Source of the DNA: Oidiodendron maius Zn
Lineage: Eukaryota > Ascomycota > Leotiomycetes > Myxotrichaceae
Direction of reading: 5' to 3'
Assembly (NCBI GenBank): GCA_000827325.1
Contig: KN832874.1
Span: forward strand, 138,044 to 202,043
DNA length: 64,000 nt
Shown: positions 44,810 to 56,146 of the stretch, in pieces
How positions within the stretch are numbered: position 1 is the stretch's first letter
Layout of the letters: each line of letters begins with the position of its first letter
Notes under the pieces: model-generated
What the model was told of the DNA's origin: nothing
Database searches by the model: none
Seen by the model: only the letters and a program-made list of their open reading frames with translations
Program-made: the position numbers and the translations under genes

Positions 44810-46039
44810 ATGTCTTTTCCTCCTCGACACTCTTCTCCTCCCAAGCGGCCGAGGCTCTCCCTTCAGATAGATACCCCCAGCACGGCGCAAGCATTTGGGA
44901 AGTCCTCGACGGCATTGAAGGCTGACATTGATCCATCGTCGCCGACTGCCTTGAACACTCTCTCCAATGCCTACGTTGCTGCCATAGATACTTCTTCCCC
45001 GTCGACCGCCATACCACTTCCAGGGTCCAAGCCAAACCCACTGGGCAGGCCTATATCTTTACGGCTCGAGACGAAGGTGGGCGATGGTTCCACTATACCA
45101 GCACAACGAACCAACACGCCTGCACCGTTCGCGATCTCATATCCGGACACTCCTATATCTGTGGTTACCCCACATCCGGACTTGAGTTCACTTACAACGG
45201 CGAATACTTTTACCCCCCCACTATCTGCCAGCTCCACCGACTTATCGCAACCGAAATTCACATTCGCTGCCAATGTGGCCGACAACAGAGATACCAGCTC
45301 ACCGAGGACCCTCCGACGACGAGCCACAATCGGCAGTCAGTACCAAGCAGCGCCATATACGCACCCTCGAACCCTCCACAGTATCCTCCGAAACTCCCCA
45401 CTTCCTCCTCGTAGCACGATAACCCCGGGCACACCCACGCGGATGTCCGCACGAATAGCGAATCGCGCTGCGAAGAAAGTGGGTTATAACGACCCCCTTA
45501 CACAAACCATTATTACAAATAAATATGTGAAGTCACACATCGAGCTCTTGGCCGAGGATTCGCCATGTTCTGCCACGGACCCAGAGAGCGCGGTATCAGA
45601 CACGCTAGAATCAGCCATGGCCTATTCAGGGGACGAAACCAGAGATGGAGGCCAGACGCCAGGCCCATTTGAGGAGATGCGCAGGAGAATGGCGGATAGT
45701 GACCTGAGCAGTCCAACACAGAAGAAACGCAAATCCCGAGAAAAGAAAAGAAAGTGGGAGTGGACTATCACGGCTGCAGAAACGGACGAAGAAGAACGAA
45801 GTATGGACGTCGACCCGACGCCAATCACAGCCTTTAAAGTAGAGGAGACCCCATGCACCGCTATTTGGCGAGAGGCATCTATATCTACCGACGAAGCATC
45901 AGATGCGGAGACAAGCATGCGCGAGCGCTCTGTAGACCTACCCAGGGAGAGGAGGGCTGAATTTTTATACCCAGGTCAATTGGAGAGAAGAGAATCTCAA
46001 GATTCTGACGATCGACCACGTACCTCGCAATCACTTTAG
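44810..46039 (+). CDS. Unrecognised nuclear-type basic/acidic protein
   Basis: This is a single exon of 409 residues. The start is the ATG at 44810 (MSFPPRHSSPPKRPRLSL); the frame is open 11 codons upstream with another ATG at 44777. The PPKRPRLSL and QKKRKSREKKRKWEW segments look like nuclear localisation signals. Most of the rest is Ser/Thr/Pro-rich and low complexity, with conserved-looking RTLHSILRNSPLPPRS and TPTRMSARIANRAAKKVGY in the middle and an acidic C-terminus with a short DVDPTPITAFKVE motif. I know no family name for it; a chromatin or transcription role is only a guess from composition. Confidence 0.6.
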   Translation: MSFPPRHSSPPKRPRLSLQIDTPSTAQAFGKSSTALKADIDPSSPTALNTLSNAYVAAIDTSSPSTAIPLPGSKPNPLGRPISLRLETKVGDGSTIPAQRTNTPAPFAISYPDTPISVVTPHPDLSSLTTANTFTPPLSASSTDLSQPKFTFAANVADNRDTSSPRTLRRRATIGSQYQAAPYTHPRTLHSILRNSPLPPRSTITPGTPTRMSARIANRAAKKVGYNDPLTQTIITNKYVKSHIELLAEDSPCSATDPESAVSDTLESAMAYSGDETRDGGQTPGPFEEMRRRMADSDLSSPTQKKRKSREKKRKWEWTITAAETDEEERSMDVDPTPITAFKVEETPCTAIWREASISTDEASDAETSMRERSVDLPRERRAEFLYPGQLERRESQDSDDRPRTSQSL

Positions 46040-46392
46040 TTTACATATCGCAGCAGGACTGTCATGAAGCCTAGCTACCGTATACCAATATATTAATATG
46101 TACTTTTTTAAGAGCCAGGGCATTTTTCTGGCAAGGTGGATATATGTGAAGTCGAAGGCAAGTGCGTTTAACCTGATCTTATTCTTTGCGTTTGTTCCTT
46201 CTTGTCTACGAGTGTTCATTCCAATTGTGCCTACCTTCCCCCGGTTCCCAGTCGATGCGAAGTTGCATATCTTGTTTTCTCCTTCACAAGAGAAGCCAGA
46301 ATCTCAGCCCCAACTTTTCCAACGTCTTCTACAAACTTTCTCATCTCTGTACGTGGCCGCATCATAAGTAACGGCTCTTCTTTCCTGATAAC
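46040..46392. other. Intergenic, 353 bases
   Basis: AT-rich; the 3' flank of one gene and the promoter of the next in tandem. Overlapping frames (46098, 46202) have no domain. Confidence 0.45.
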
Positions 46393-47991
46393 ATGCCCTC
46401 ATTTTCTCGCAATATTTGGAACCCGCAGTTCAGCGGAGCTGGAGGTCTGGAACTGGACTTGGAAGCTGGTGATCCGCTTTTGCCCTGGCCATCTGCTCGT
46501 CGGCATTCAAGATGGATACCAGAACCAATTTGTTTTGAAGGCATCCCTCCAATCATCAAATCCAACCATGGAAATATCTTCTGGGCCGACGAGCAGTGCA
46601 CACGACGCGTGGGACTTACATCAACAGAAGCAAGACTCTTCCTGAGGCTTCTTCAAGTGGACGAGCCTGAGGCCTGGAATTACGCTGACTATAAAGTAAT
46701 GTTTGATAACTTCGGTAGGGAACAACTCCGGTTAGAGCAGCTGACGCGAGAATTATCCTGGTGGAAGATAGGATCGCATAGACAAAAGAAGATATGGGAG
46801 GCGAGAATCGAGTGGCTGGCTCGCATGAGCGAGCCTAGACCATGGCTACTGTTTTTGATGGCACGGCGGAGAAGAATACTTAAACAGGCTACAGGGAGGG
46901 TTCTTGAGGGATTACGGAAGAAAAGTGAGGCGCGTGCTATGGCGGGATTACGAATGCAATCTGTTGGAAGTGAACAGCCGACTTCTGGCGGAGAAAAGGG
47001 TTCAGTTGATCCTCTCATCATAAATGAAGCCACCAAGCCTTCGAAAGCTCTTGTTGAAGTCCAACAGTTGAAAATACTCCCGGAATTTGAGCCTTCACTA
47101 GAAACACATGCGTCTAAACATGCTGCGGATACCTTAGCTAGCACAGCCTCAAAGCTAAAATCTGCGGCATCGCGGATTCAGGTAGGATTGAAAGCTGGGT
47201 ATCTCGGAGGGTACAAACACCAGGAGCATTCGTCTCCATTTCCTGGACCAACTCGAAAGCCATGGGAAGCAACACGCCAGGATATCAGACACCAAGTCGA
47301 AAAGCTTATGCCGAAACCAACACCATATATTGTGATCGGTTGGTTCCGCAGATCAGCCAATGATCCGACTGAGCGAACTATTCAGTTTTCCAGGCCAGAG
47401 CAGCTTTTCCATGTTTTGCGGAACGGAGAGCGTGACCTCAGAGGCTGGAGAGGATATTTTTCGTTAAAAGCTCTGCAAGGCTTTGGCTTGTATAAAGTAA
47501 CTACCGTCCATTCGCCTCCTCGTGCAATAACTAACCGTCAATAGTGTGATATTGCTCAAGGAGCACACATCGCACTCGCCCTAAGCACATCTCAGAGCGC
47601 CACATTCTCCCAATTCTATCTCGCATACAGGGCCTCGTACCGCCATCCCGATGACACAGTTGCCATTGCCTGGCAGGGCTGGGTGCATAAGAATCTCAAC
47701 AGCAGCAAGAACAATCCCTTAGAAGGGGTGTATTCGCTTCAGCTGATCTACGACTGGTCCAGCTATCGGTTGGTCAGCATTATAGTCATTCCTCTGTTGC
47801 TGTCGCTCGTGATTGGAGCATGGTATATGAATGGGCAGGGTGATGTTGTCACTGCCTGGACACTTTCTTTGTATATTGTTACTGCTGCAGCTGGTGAGTT
47901 CTAAGCATGAATTTAGTGTATGCTTCATACTAATAGGGAAATAGCTGTCATTGCACTCTTAGCTGTCATTGGTACTTTGAACGATATTTAA
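46393..47991 (+). CDS. Unrecognised protein with C-terminal membrane segments
   Basis: Three exons (46393-47496, 47545-47893, 47945-47991) give 499 residues. The first part contains IFWADEQCTRRVGLTSTEARLFLRLL and EARIEWLARMSEPRPWLLFLMARRRR, and the next part an amphipathic stretch near residue 255. Then come ALSTSQSATFSQFYLAYRASYRHPDD and two C-terminal hydrophobic segments (SIIVIPLLLSLVIGAWYM and AWTLSLYIVTAAAAVIALLAVIG). The short last exon of 47 bases completes the second segment. This architecture suggests a tail-located, two-pass membrane protein. I do not recognise the family and propose no function. Confidence 0.68.
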
Positions 47992-48324
47992 TAAAATAAT
48001 GTATCGTGCTCGGCGATGGATAGCGGGGTTTAACTGTGCGGCTGCAAAACTGATATGCGGAGCTGTGAAAGGAGAGAGACAGAGAGAGAATACTTCTCAG
48101 TCATGAATTGAGGAACTGTATTGTTTTTTATGCATCATTTCAAAAGCAAACCCTAAGAATATAGGTCCCCCCCATATTATTTATGATTGCTAGGTAAAGA
48201 GTTGTTTGATAATACAGAGGCTAGTACCGATGAATCGGACTAACCTTTTGCCGAAAATATCCTGACTTGAACTTATCGCAACTGCTCTCAAGACTTTGAA
48301 CCGCAATCCCACCCTCAGACTAAA
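47992..48324. other. Intergenic, 333 bases
   Basis: AT-rich, between tandem genes; no coding signal is seen. Confidence 0.5.
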
Positions 48325-49232
48325 ATGCGGAGCTTTCCCAGATCATTATCTGGCCTGTCTTGTCGCAATGCAGCTTGGACATGCTCTTCATGTTCGAAGA
48401 CGTGGCGCCTGTCGCCCAAAAACCCAGCGTTCAATCCTTCAATAAGGAATAGGACGATATCCAATTCATCGAAATCGAGACAGAATGCTGCGCCAACGAT
48501 GGAGCAATTGCGAAAACCGTTTCAAAAGAAGAATAGCACTACTCTATACTATACCCTTAGCATCATACTAGGCACCGTTGCGTTTTCCTACGGTTCAGTC
48601 CCCTTTTACAAAATGGTACTCTACAATCCGCAGTCGATATCTAATGCCACTGCTAACGATGTACGCCCAAGATCTGCCAAACCACAGGATGGGGAGGCCA
48701 GCCCATCAAAGCTCCAGGCCATGGAGGTGCTGACGGTGCCGACCCGTCCGTCCGCCTGCAGCCCGTCACATCCGCGAAACGTATACGCATCACCTTCAAC
48801 GGATCGGTGTCCGACGTGCTGCCGTGGAAATTCGTACCGCAGCAGCGCGAGGTGAAGGTTCTCCCCGGCGAGACGGCGCTTGCGTTCTACACGGCTACGA
48901 ATAAGAGTGACGAGGATATCATTGGGGTGGCGACATACAGCGTCACGCCGGGCCAGGTCGCACCGTACTTCAGCAAGATCCAATGTTTCTGCTTTGAGGA
49001 GCAAAGGCTGAATGCTGGGGAGACGGTGGACATGCCAGTGTTCTTCTATATCGATCCTGATTTTGTGAATGATCCGAATATGAGAGGCATTGAGCAGTTG
49101 ACGCTGAGTTATACTTTTTTCAGTGAGTCGTTTCTGTGAGGAGGAGGAAGGTGAGGATATGGACGCTGACTTTGAATAGAAGCGAAATATGATAAGAGTG
49201 GACATTTGAAACCGATGCCGGATGTGATGTAG
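48325..49232 (+). CDS. COX11: Cytochrome c oxidase assembly protein Cox11
   Basis: Three exons (48325-48615, 48672-49122, 49180-49232) give 264 residues. The Arg/Ser-rich N-terminus is a mitochondrial targeting sequence. One transmembrane helix (YTLSIILGTVAFSYGSVPFYKM, about residues 76-97) anchors it. The intermembrane-space domain has ICQTTGWGGQP, WKFVPQQREVKVLPGE and the copper-binding CFCFEEQ motif with NAGETVDMPVFFYIDPDF after it. Cox11 delivers copper to the Cu(B) site of subunit 1. The last exon (KAKYDKSGHLKPMPDVM) matches the conserved end. All splice phases agree. Confidence 0.93.
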
Positions 49233-49716
49233 TTGTATTGCATCTGGGTCATAAACATTAGCATTGGGTGGAGTTGGAATTGGGCCAAAATTTTGCAGGA
49301 CTTTGTCTATAGATATCTGTTGCAGCCGGCATATTACCCATTGGTAGATGTATTATAGCTCTTGTTCTAGGATTGATTTAGGAGATTTATGACTTGAGAT
49401 ATTATCGACCTTGTCTATACTGCATCCACTCAATCTAAAAGAAAATGTTTCAATGCCCTGTCTAATGTAATCTTACTAGACATACGCAGATCAATTACGC
49501 TGTTACATGCTTCCTGATATATATAACTTCGGTGGATTTAAGTTACTAGATTCCACAAGCAGTTAGTTTATGTAAAAGATTTGATAAATAACGGCTATTT
49601 TAAGGTATTACCAGACCTAGAATTGGCAAAGCATTCCTTAAATCTGAAAGCTCCCAAAAGTTATCAACGTTAACAAGAATAAGTACCGAAACCGATGAGC
49701 CACCAGGACACCATGA
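49233..49716. other. AT-rich convergent flank, 484 bases
   Basis: This lies between COX11 and the broken dehydrogenase. No frame of interest is seen. Confidence 0.5.
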
Positions 49717-50734
49717 TTAAATCCAACCTTCACTCTTCATTTCCTCCTTAGTCCACGCCTCCAATCTTTCTGCTAGGTTCGCATCTTTTGCAGCACTGCA
49801 TTGCCACCTCGGCTCAACCAACCTCTTATGGATTTCACAATACGTGCCACTTTGCTCCGGCTTCATATCCTGACTCGCTACAAGGAACAAGCTTGTATAT
49901 GAGCCCTTATCGGCAGACATTATCATTCCAAACAGGCGAAAGACCGGCAGAACAGGCTTAATGTCCGACGCCTCATCCCCCACCGCCGTGACAAGGTTCG
50001 TCTCCACCATGCCTGGATGCACGCACGAAAGCCAGATCTCGCCCTCGCCGTTTCGCGCACTGGCTGAGCCTGGGCCGTACTTCTTGTGTAGGGTTAGTAT
50101 GCAGGACGTTGACGAGCTTGCTCTGTCCATACCGCGCCATCGGACCGGCATCCTTGAGCGACAGGTCCGGGAAATTGATGCCGCCATTGGGTGCGCTTAG
50201 GTAGCCTGCCGAAGTGAGGTTGGCGATGCGTACGCTGCCTGGAGGGAGCGTCTTGGCGGTCCGCAGCATCATTGGAAGCAGATGCTCTGTCAAAACCCAG
50301 TGTGTGAGGTAGTTAGTCTGCCACTGGGCCTCGTGCCTATCTTTGGTCATTTCGAAGGGCGTCGCCATAATGCCTGCGTTGTTAACCAAGCCGTGTAGGG
50401 CAGTTTCGAGGAGAGGAAGTGTTTGGCAACCGCGACAACGCTGGTGAGGTCCATGAGATCCATTTGCAGAAGGTCGATATTGGCTAAGGGGTACATTTTC
50501 TTGATGCTGGCTATAGCTGCTACGCCCTTCTCTATGGATCGGGCGCACATGTAAACGTGAGCGCCGTGTTCCGCTAGGTGGGTTACGGTAAAGTAGCCTC
50601 TATAGCAAGCTAAGGTCAGTGATTTTGGGCTTTGTAGTGGAGGGAGAGGTGGAGCCTTACATGCCAGAGTTTCCCCCGGTAACGATGAATACTTTGCCCT
50701 TGAGATCGGGCAGAGTGTCGGGATGGAAAGTCAT
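49717..50734 (-). pseudogene. Short-chain dehydrogenase/reductase, frameshifted twice
   Basis: Exon 1 (50734-50661) encodes MTFHPDTLPDLKGKVFIVTGGNSG and joins, through a normal intron, an exon at 50599 completing the glycine-rich NADP site (TGGNSGIG). The frame then changes near 50405-50415 (between AKHFLSS and ETALHGLVNNAGIM) and again near 50095-50103 (after YGQSKLVNVLH). The last frame encodes GEIWLSCVHPGMVETNL and runs to a stop at 49717. All family motifs remain: NNAG, and the catalytic Tyr and Lys in YGQSK. It is thus either a recent pseudogene or carries two sequencing errors. No GT-AG intron could explain either shift without removing a motif. Confidence 0.7.
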
Positions 50735-50960
50735 CTTAACAGCAAGTATCTGAGTTGATGTATGAAGGTGTAAGTTCTAGGGTTCCGTTGGCTTATGTTT
50801 TTGACGACACAAAGTTAAGGTAGGTTGGTGTTGCTACAATTAGACTTATTTTGCTCTTGTTGAACAATATCTGAGATTCAATTGTTTATCCGCCACAGCG
50901 GCGGAAATGCAATTCACAGTACGGTGGTGGGCATATTAACTCCTTTGTCTTTGTAAACAT

Positions 50961-51051
50961 TTTGTGAGCAGAGTGCATGACTTAATTCCTTTGGTTTTGT
51001 GAGCAGGGTGCATGAATTAATTCCTTTGTCTTTGTGAGCAGAGTGCATGAC
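50961..51051 (+). repeat. 35-base tandem repeat, about 2.6 copies
   Basis: Units start at 50961, 50996 and 51031, each opening TTTGTGAGCAG and differing at only a few positions; the third is partial. A degenerate copy precedes it (TCCTTTGTC near 50940) and a weaker one follows near 51113. Seen directly. Confidence 0.85.
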
Positions 51052-51229
51052 ACTAGAATTGTATTGATGAAACATAGCTGTCCTACCTAATCTCGAGAGT
51101 ATCAGACACGGGGATGTGAGCAGGTTGCACAACGCTAGACCCCTTCAAGTTGAACTTACTAATACCGACCAATCACCTCACAGCCACATGCGTCTGGAAA
51201 CCGACCCCGCCAAAAATATGTACTGTAAC

Positions 51230-51430
51230 TAAAAATTTAGCGACACTCAATCCGCCCCTTTACAGTAAGTAGACTTTATTTAATTAAAGTTTTAGTAAAT
51301 ACATTAATGTTCTTATCTTTATTATAAAGGTCTAAAATTAAAGGTACTAGTAAGGATTAAATTATATAATGAATTACAAGTATTTGAAAGGAAAGTAGCT
51401 AAAGTAGTAAGATATTTTATGAAAAAAATT
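51230..51430. other. AT-rich segment
   Basis: About 200 bases are strikingly richer in A and T than the surroundings and free of coding frames. It may be a relic of repeat-induced point mutation or a small AT-rich island; no flank repeats were found. Confidence 0.5.
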
Positions 51431-52236
51431 GGCATACTGCTCCTTTTGACATTGACATATTTGCCCTGAGCCGGGATACGTGACTATGGGTTCGCTTAAT
51501 TTTAGGGCCTAAGGCCTCAACTGTTAATGCCTTATCCCCTCGCCTGGTGGGTAAGCTTGTGCGCATAGGGGCCAGCTTGCAGTCAGCAGCTAGCACTTCA
51601 AATGCTCTAAACATAGGCTTTGGGTGCCGGAAAGAAAACAATGACAGTCCGGGAACACATTAGAATTTTGTCATTCAGTCAGGCACTTACTAAATTTCAA
51701 TCGCTCCTGGGACCTGTGGTGGTCCCAGGACACGGGTTCTTAGGAATGAATTCTGCCCCATCACAAATTAGATGAACAGGGTCAATTCGATCCCTCATAT
51801 TCTATTCCACTACTCAGCGCAAGTGCGCAGAAAATAAAAACCATCACGGAAAGCTTTTTCTGTAAAACACTTGACTTTTGGACTCCGCTGTACTGTACGC
51901 TAGAGACCTGTGATCTGGGATGTTACGCTCCGGCTGATGATCGTCGCGGATGTGACATCATGCCTGGCCACGACTTGGTACAGAACTCCAGCAACTTTAT
52001 TAACCGCTAGGTGGGCACGCAAAATTGTGCGTATCTCAGAATCTTGTCTTTTCTCATTCTTCAGCCTTTCTAAGTTTCATTCCCAATATTCTGTATCTCT
52101 TACACCGAAATTTCCTGCCATTGATCTGCAACGAACCGTTGAAAGGAGCCCATGACGTCCATCTGAGCTAATCCTACCCTCGAATCGAAGGTGGGACACT
52201 TTATCGCCGGTTAGAAAGACCCTCTAGTGCCTCGAA

Positions 52237-55200
52237 ATGCCGAGCAACCAGAAAAAAGGCCCTGGCGGCCATTACTCTGGGGCCAATCCAATTCCCAACA
52301 TCCAGAGATTCGTCGAGAGCTTGGACACGGACAAGAGAGAGCGAGATGCGAGGATAGACGAGGGTATAAAAGCAAAGCAAGCTCAAAATAGTGTTACAGA
52401 TCACAAGACCCATAAGCCATCGGCCACAGGTACCAAAAAAGTCGTCACAGATCCAACGACAGGTCGTGATGTTGAGATTGAAGACGTCAACAAGGATTTC
52501 ATGAAAGCAGTCGACAATCCAATTGTAAGCTCTAATTCGTACGATTTATCTCATATGTTTTGACGCAATTCGCAGTTATCCGTTCCCAATGCGAATCTGG
52601 GAAAGAAAACCACTGTCAAGACCGAACCTCAGCAAACCGGAGAGGAATATAGAAATAACCAGGATGTCACCGCTCCTCCCGATCCAATAGCCCCTGGCTC
52701 TACTTCAGACGTCCCTATCCATGGAGAAAAGACGAATATCCTCTTTCATCCAACGCCGTCTATTAGTTATGAGCCTATGTTTGAGGCCCTAGAAAATAGG
52801 ACCAACATAGTATGTGCCGGAGTATTTCTCGCCATTATTGTCCTGGGGAAGATGTTTGGAGGTGCTCTTTATGGATTGGTACCCCTAGGTATGTGCATTA
52901 CTGCTGGCATATTCTTGTGGATGAAGGAGGTCGTCCGCTCAGGCAGGGCAAATGAGTGGTCAAGTGAGCGGGATCGTGGGAAAATGGTGAGCGATGCCCT
53001 GACCTCTTCCTAACCCAAGCTAACATACACATGGGCCACTGTGAATCTCATCCCGGAGTCTGTAGAATGGCTGAACACTTTCTTGGGAGTGATGTGGGGT
53101 TTAATAGACCCCGAAATGTTCGCTTCAGTGGCCGATACGCTCGAAGATATTATGCAAGCTTCGGTACCTGGGGTTATTGAGAATGTTCGGGTTGGTGCGA
53201 TTGATCAAGGTACAAATCCGTTCCGGATACTTAGCCTTCGTGCTCTGCCCGACGAGCACGTCCAAGAAATGAAAGACGACATACACAAGCGGAATGAGAA
53301 GACTAAGGATCCCCAAGAGGCGGCAGCCGATGAAGAAGGTGGAGATTATTATAATCTTGAATGCTCCTTTGCTTATCGTGCTATGCCCTCTTCCGGCAGC
53401 ACCTCCGCGAGGGCCAAAAATATGCACATGCAGCTCATCTTTTATCTCGGAATCAAGGGACTTTTCGGAGGCAAGTATTTGTGATAGAGAATCGCGCTAG
53501 TTTGCTAACCGGTATAAAAGTGCCACTTCCAATATTCGTCGAACTCGAAGGTTTAGTTGGAACTGTCAGATTGCGGCTTCAAATGTCACCTGAACCACCT
53601 TTCCTAAAGGCACTCACATTTACTCTCATGGGGCTTCCGCACGTCCAGGCCGGTTGTGTGCCTATGTTTCAGACCGGTATCAACATCCTAAACCTTCCTC
53701 TTATCTCCAAATTTGTGAACTATGCAATCGGTGAGTGTTGACTATCTTCCAAACTTAAATCCTGGCTCTCTGCTCACTTTGTACTTCAGGTGCTGCTTGC
53801 AACGAATATGTAGCTCCGAAGTCAATGACTCTCGACATGACCAAGATGCTTCAGGGCGATGATATTCAGAAGGATGTGGAAGCTTTGGGCATTCTTTGGA
53901 TCAATATTCACAAAGCCACTGGCCTCAGTAAGCAAGATCGTAAGGGAAGTAACGGTGGAGGTAGCGATCCGTACATTACAGTGAGTTTCTCAAAGTACGG
54001 AAAGCCAATGTACTGCACTAGAGTCATTGAGGACGACCTGAATCCGGTATGGGAAGAGAATTGTGCAGTACTTGTCACTCCTGACCTCATCAAAGTCGAC
54101 GAACAGCTGTCAATGGAGCTCTGGGATTCCGATCTCTCGACTGCTGACGATGTAGTCGGTAAAGTTGAGCTCTCAATGCAGAAAATGATCCAGCACCCAG
54201 GCAAAATGTACTCTCACGTTTCAAAGCTACGCGGCGCTGAGGAAGGTAGTAGCATGCCAGGCGAACTTCACTGGGAAGTGGGGTTCTTTGGCAAACCTCA
54301 ATTCCGCACAGAGCTCCGAACCAGCGGCAAGGATATCAATCTCCCGGACTCCTTGAAGGGCAGGCCCGAGTTACAAGATGAGAAAGGGACATTGGCAACT
54401 ACAGAAGAAGACGCCGTCGCACATACTCCCCCGGATCCACTCTGGCCGAGTGGTATCTGTTCTATTGTCATTCATCAAATTGTCAACCTTGAGCTTCAAA
54501 ATATTAAGGGTAGTAGTGGCAATCGCAAGGGTCGAGAATTTGAGCCTGCGATTGAGGCTGGAGAGCATAAAGATGAAGAGAGTAAGAAGCTGCCCAGCAG
54601 CTACTGTACAATTTTGTTTAATGATGAGTTGGTAAGTTTATACCTTCCGTTCCCCACCTAGTTTGATTGGATATTATTACTTCTTCTTCGCTTTTAATCA
54701 CTTGGAGAAACAATAATTACAGATGTTAACCACTCACAGGTCTACCGGACACGAACGAAAGTTGTCAGCAGTAAACCCATCTTCAATACTGGTACTGAGC
54801 GGTTCATGCGTGATTGGCGATCCGGTATCGTTACGGTCACAGTGCGAGATCAGCGCATGAGACAGCACGACCCCATCCTAGGCGTTGTTTCCCTGAAGCT
54901 ATCCGACATCCTTCAGACCAGTTCACAGGTCACGAGATGGTATCCTCTAGATGGAGGTATCGGCTTTGGACGTATTAGGATCTCCCTCCTTTTCCGAAGT
55001 GTTGAGACTAGACTCCCACCGCAGCAATTAGGCTGGGATGTTGGTACATTCGAATTCGTGTCCCAGAATATTCTTGCTCACGGGTACCAAACCCCTAGCA
55101 AGCTCAAGATGAGAACTGGTGGCAGTGTTGGTAAAATCTCACGATCTGACTGCAAGAAGACAGACGAAGGAGATGGTATATATTGGAGTGTGGCAAAGAA

Positions 55201-56146
55201 AGATGGCAAACGTCAGCTTCGACTACCGGTCAGATATCGATACCGATCGCCCATAATCTTCGAGTTCCACTCGGGCAACAACCGACATGCCGACGCCTAT
55301 GCCATTGTTCATCTTCACAATCTACAAGACAACCATGATGAGACGATTAATATTCCCATCTGGAAGACCAATATGCCTAAGAGACTCACTCAGAACTATA
55401 TTACACTGGAGAACTTCAAATCTATCCCAGATATTCAGATTGAAGAAGTAGGACGTCTACAGTTCCAAGGTCGCTTCAAAGCTGGTACGGACGAGGATCA
55501 TTCTCGATTCATCTCCGACAACGACTCCCGCGAGACGCAAGAGACGTGGGAGGTCTGTCGTGCTGAAGGTGCCAGGACTCGCGTGGTCATCAATGAAGTT
55601 CCCCAGGCAGTCCGCGAACTGCACGAACGATCACTCACTAAAAGCCAAGACGTCAGCTCCCAAACTGAGGAGATCGGGAAGGAAAAATGGCTCTCCAAAG
55701 ATGGCACGGATTGGAGCGGCGCCTTCGGGCAAGACCCCTCTCAATACGCCGCCATCAGAACCCACGCCGATATCAACAGCGGATCCACCACACACTCCCA
55801 CCAACGCAGCACCTCTGGTGAGACAGAAACCACTTACTCTGACTCAGATTCCGGGTCTAGCGACCTTGGTCTCGTGGACGCAACGAACAGCGGCTCAAAC
55901 GGCAGCAACGACGCCGCATCGGGGTCGTTGGAAAAATCCCCCTCGCACTCCCATAATCCCATTAAGCAGTACCAAGCGTACAAGGAGAACAGCAAGACGC
56001 TACATAGAGAGCAGAGGGGACTAATGCAGTGGAAGCCGATGCGGAATCTGCAATTTGCGAAGGACGAGGCGAAATTCGCAGTGCGAAAGATTAGGAATAA
56101 AGGGATGCTGACTGGGAGGAAGCCAGACGTGGAAACTGAAACATGA
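52237..56146 (+). CDS. Mug190-like SMP and C2 domain membrane protein
   Basis: Proposed exons: 52237-52524, 52576-52986, 53020-53470, 53521-53730, 53790-54631 and 54740-56146; 1202 residues. A hydrophobic hairpin (VCAGVFLAIIVLGKMFGGAL and GLVPLGMCITAGIFLWM, about residues 185-220) is followed by an SMP lipid-binding domain (ESVEWLNTFLGVMWGLIDPEMF, PHVQAGCVPMF). A C2 domain starts about residue 484 (GILWINIHKATGL, GGSDPYITVSF, TRVIEDDLNPVWEE) and a second near residue 675 is split by intron 5. The C-terminus is Ser/Thr-rich. This is the plan of ER-plasma membrane contact-site lipid-transfer proteins, close to S. pombe Mug190. The exon 2/3 junction is uncertain (33-base intron, or acceptor at 53059). 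Intron 3 is GC-AG. Confidence 0.82.
53471..53520 (+). other. GC-AG intron in the Mug190-like gene
   Basis: Donor GGAG|GCAAGT, acceptor TATAAAAG, GCTAACC branch site, 50 bases. Removal gives GLFG-VPLPIFVELEG in frame; no GT donor nearby does this. Confidence 0.8.

Larger units (their letters stand above)
50735..52236. other. Repeat-bearing, AT-rich intergenic region, 1.5 kb
   Basis: It contains a 35-base tandem repeat (50961-51051), a markedly AT-rich core (about 51230-51430) and short frames without domains (for example 51417-51641 minus). It looks like degraded repeat DNA, but no transposon end or protein is visible. The MUG190-like promoter is at its right end. Confidence 0.45.

Noticed and set aside
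50090-50110. TACTAAC in the broken dehydrogenase as evidence of an intron instead of a frameshift
   Set aside because: Any GT donor upstream that fits would delete the catalytic YGQSK or leave an intron far too short.
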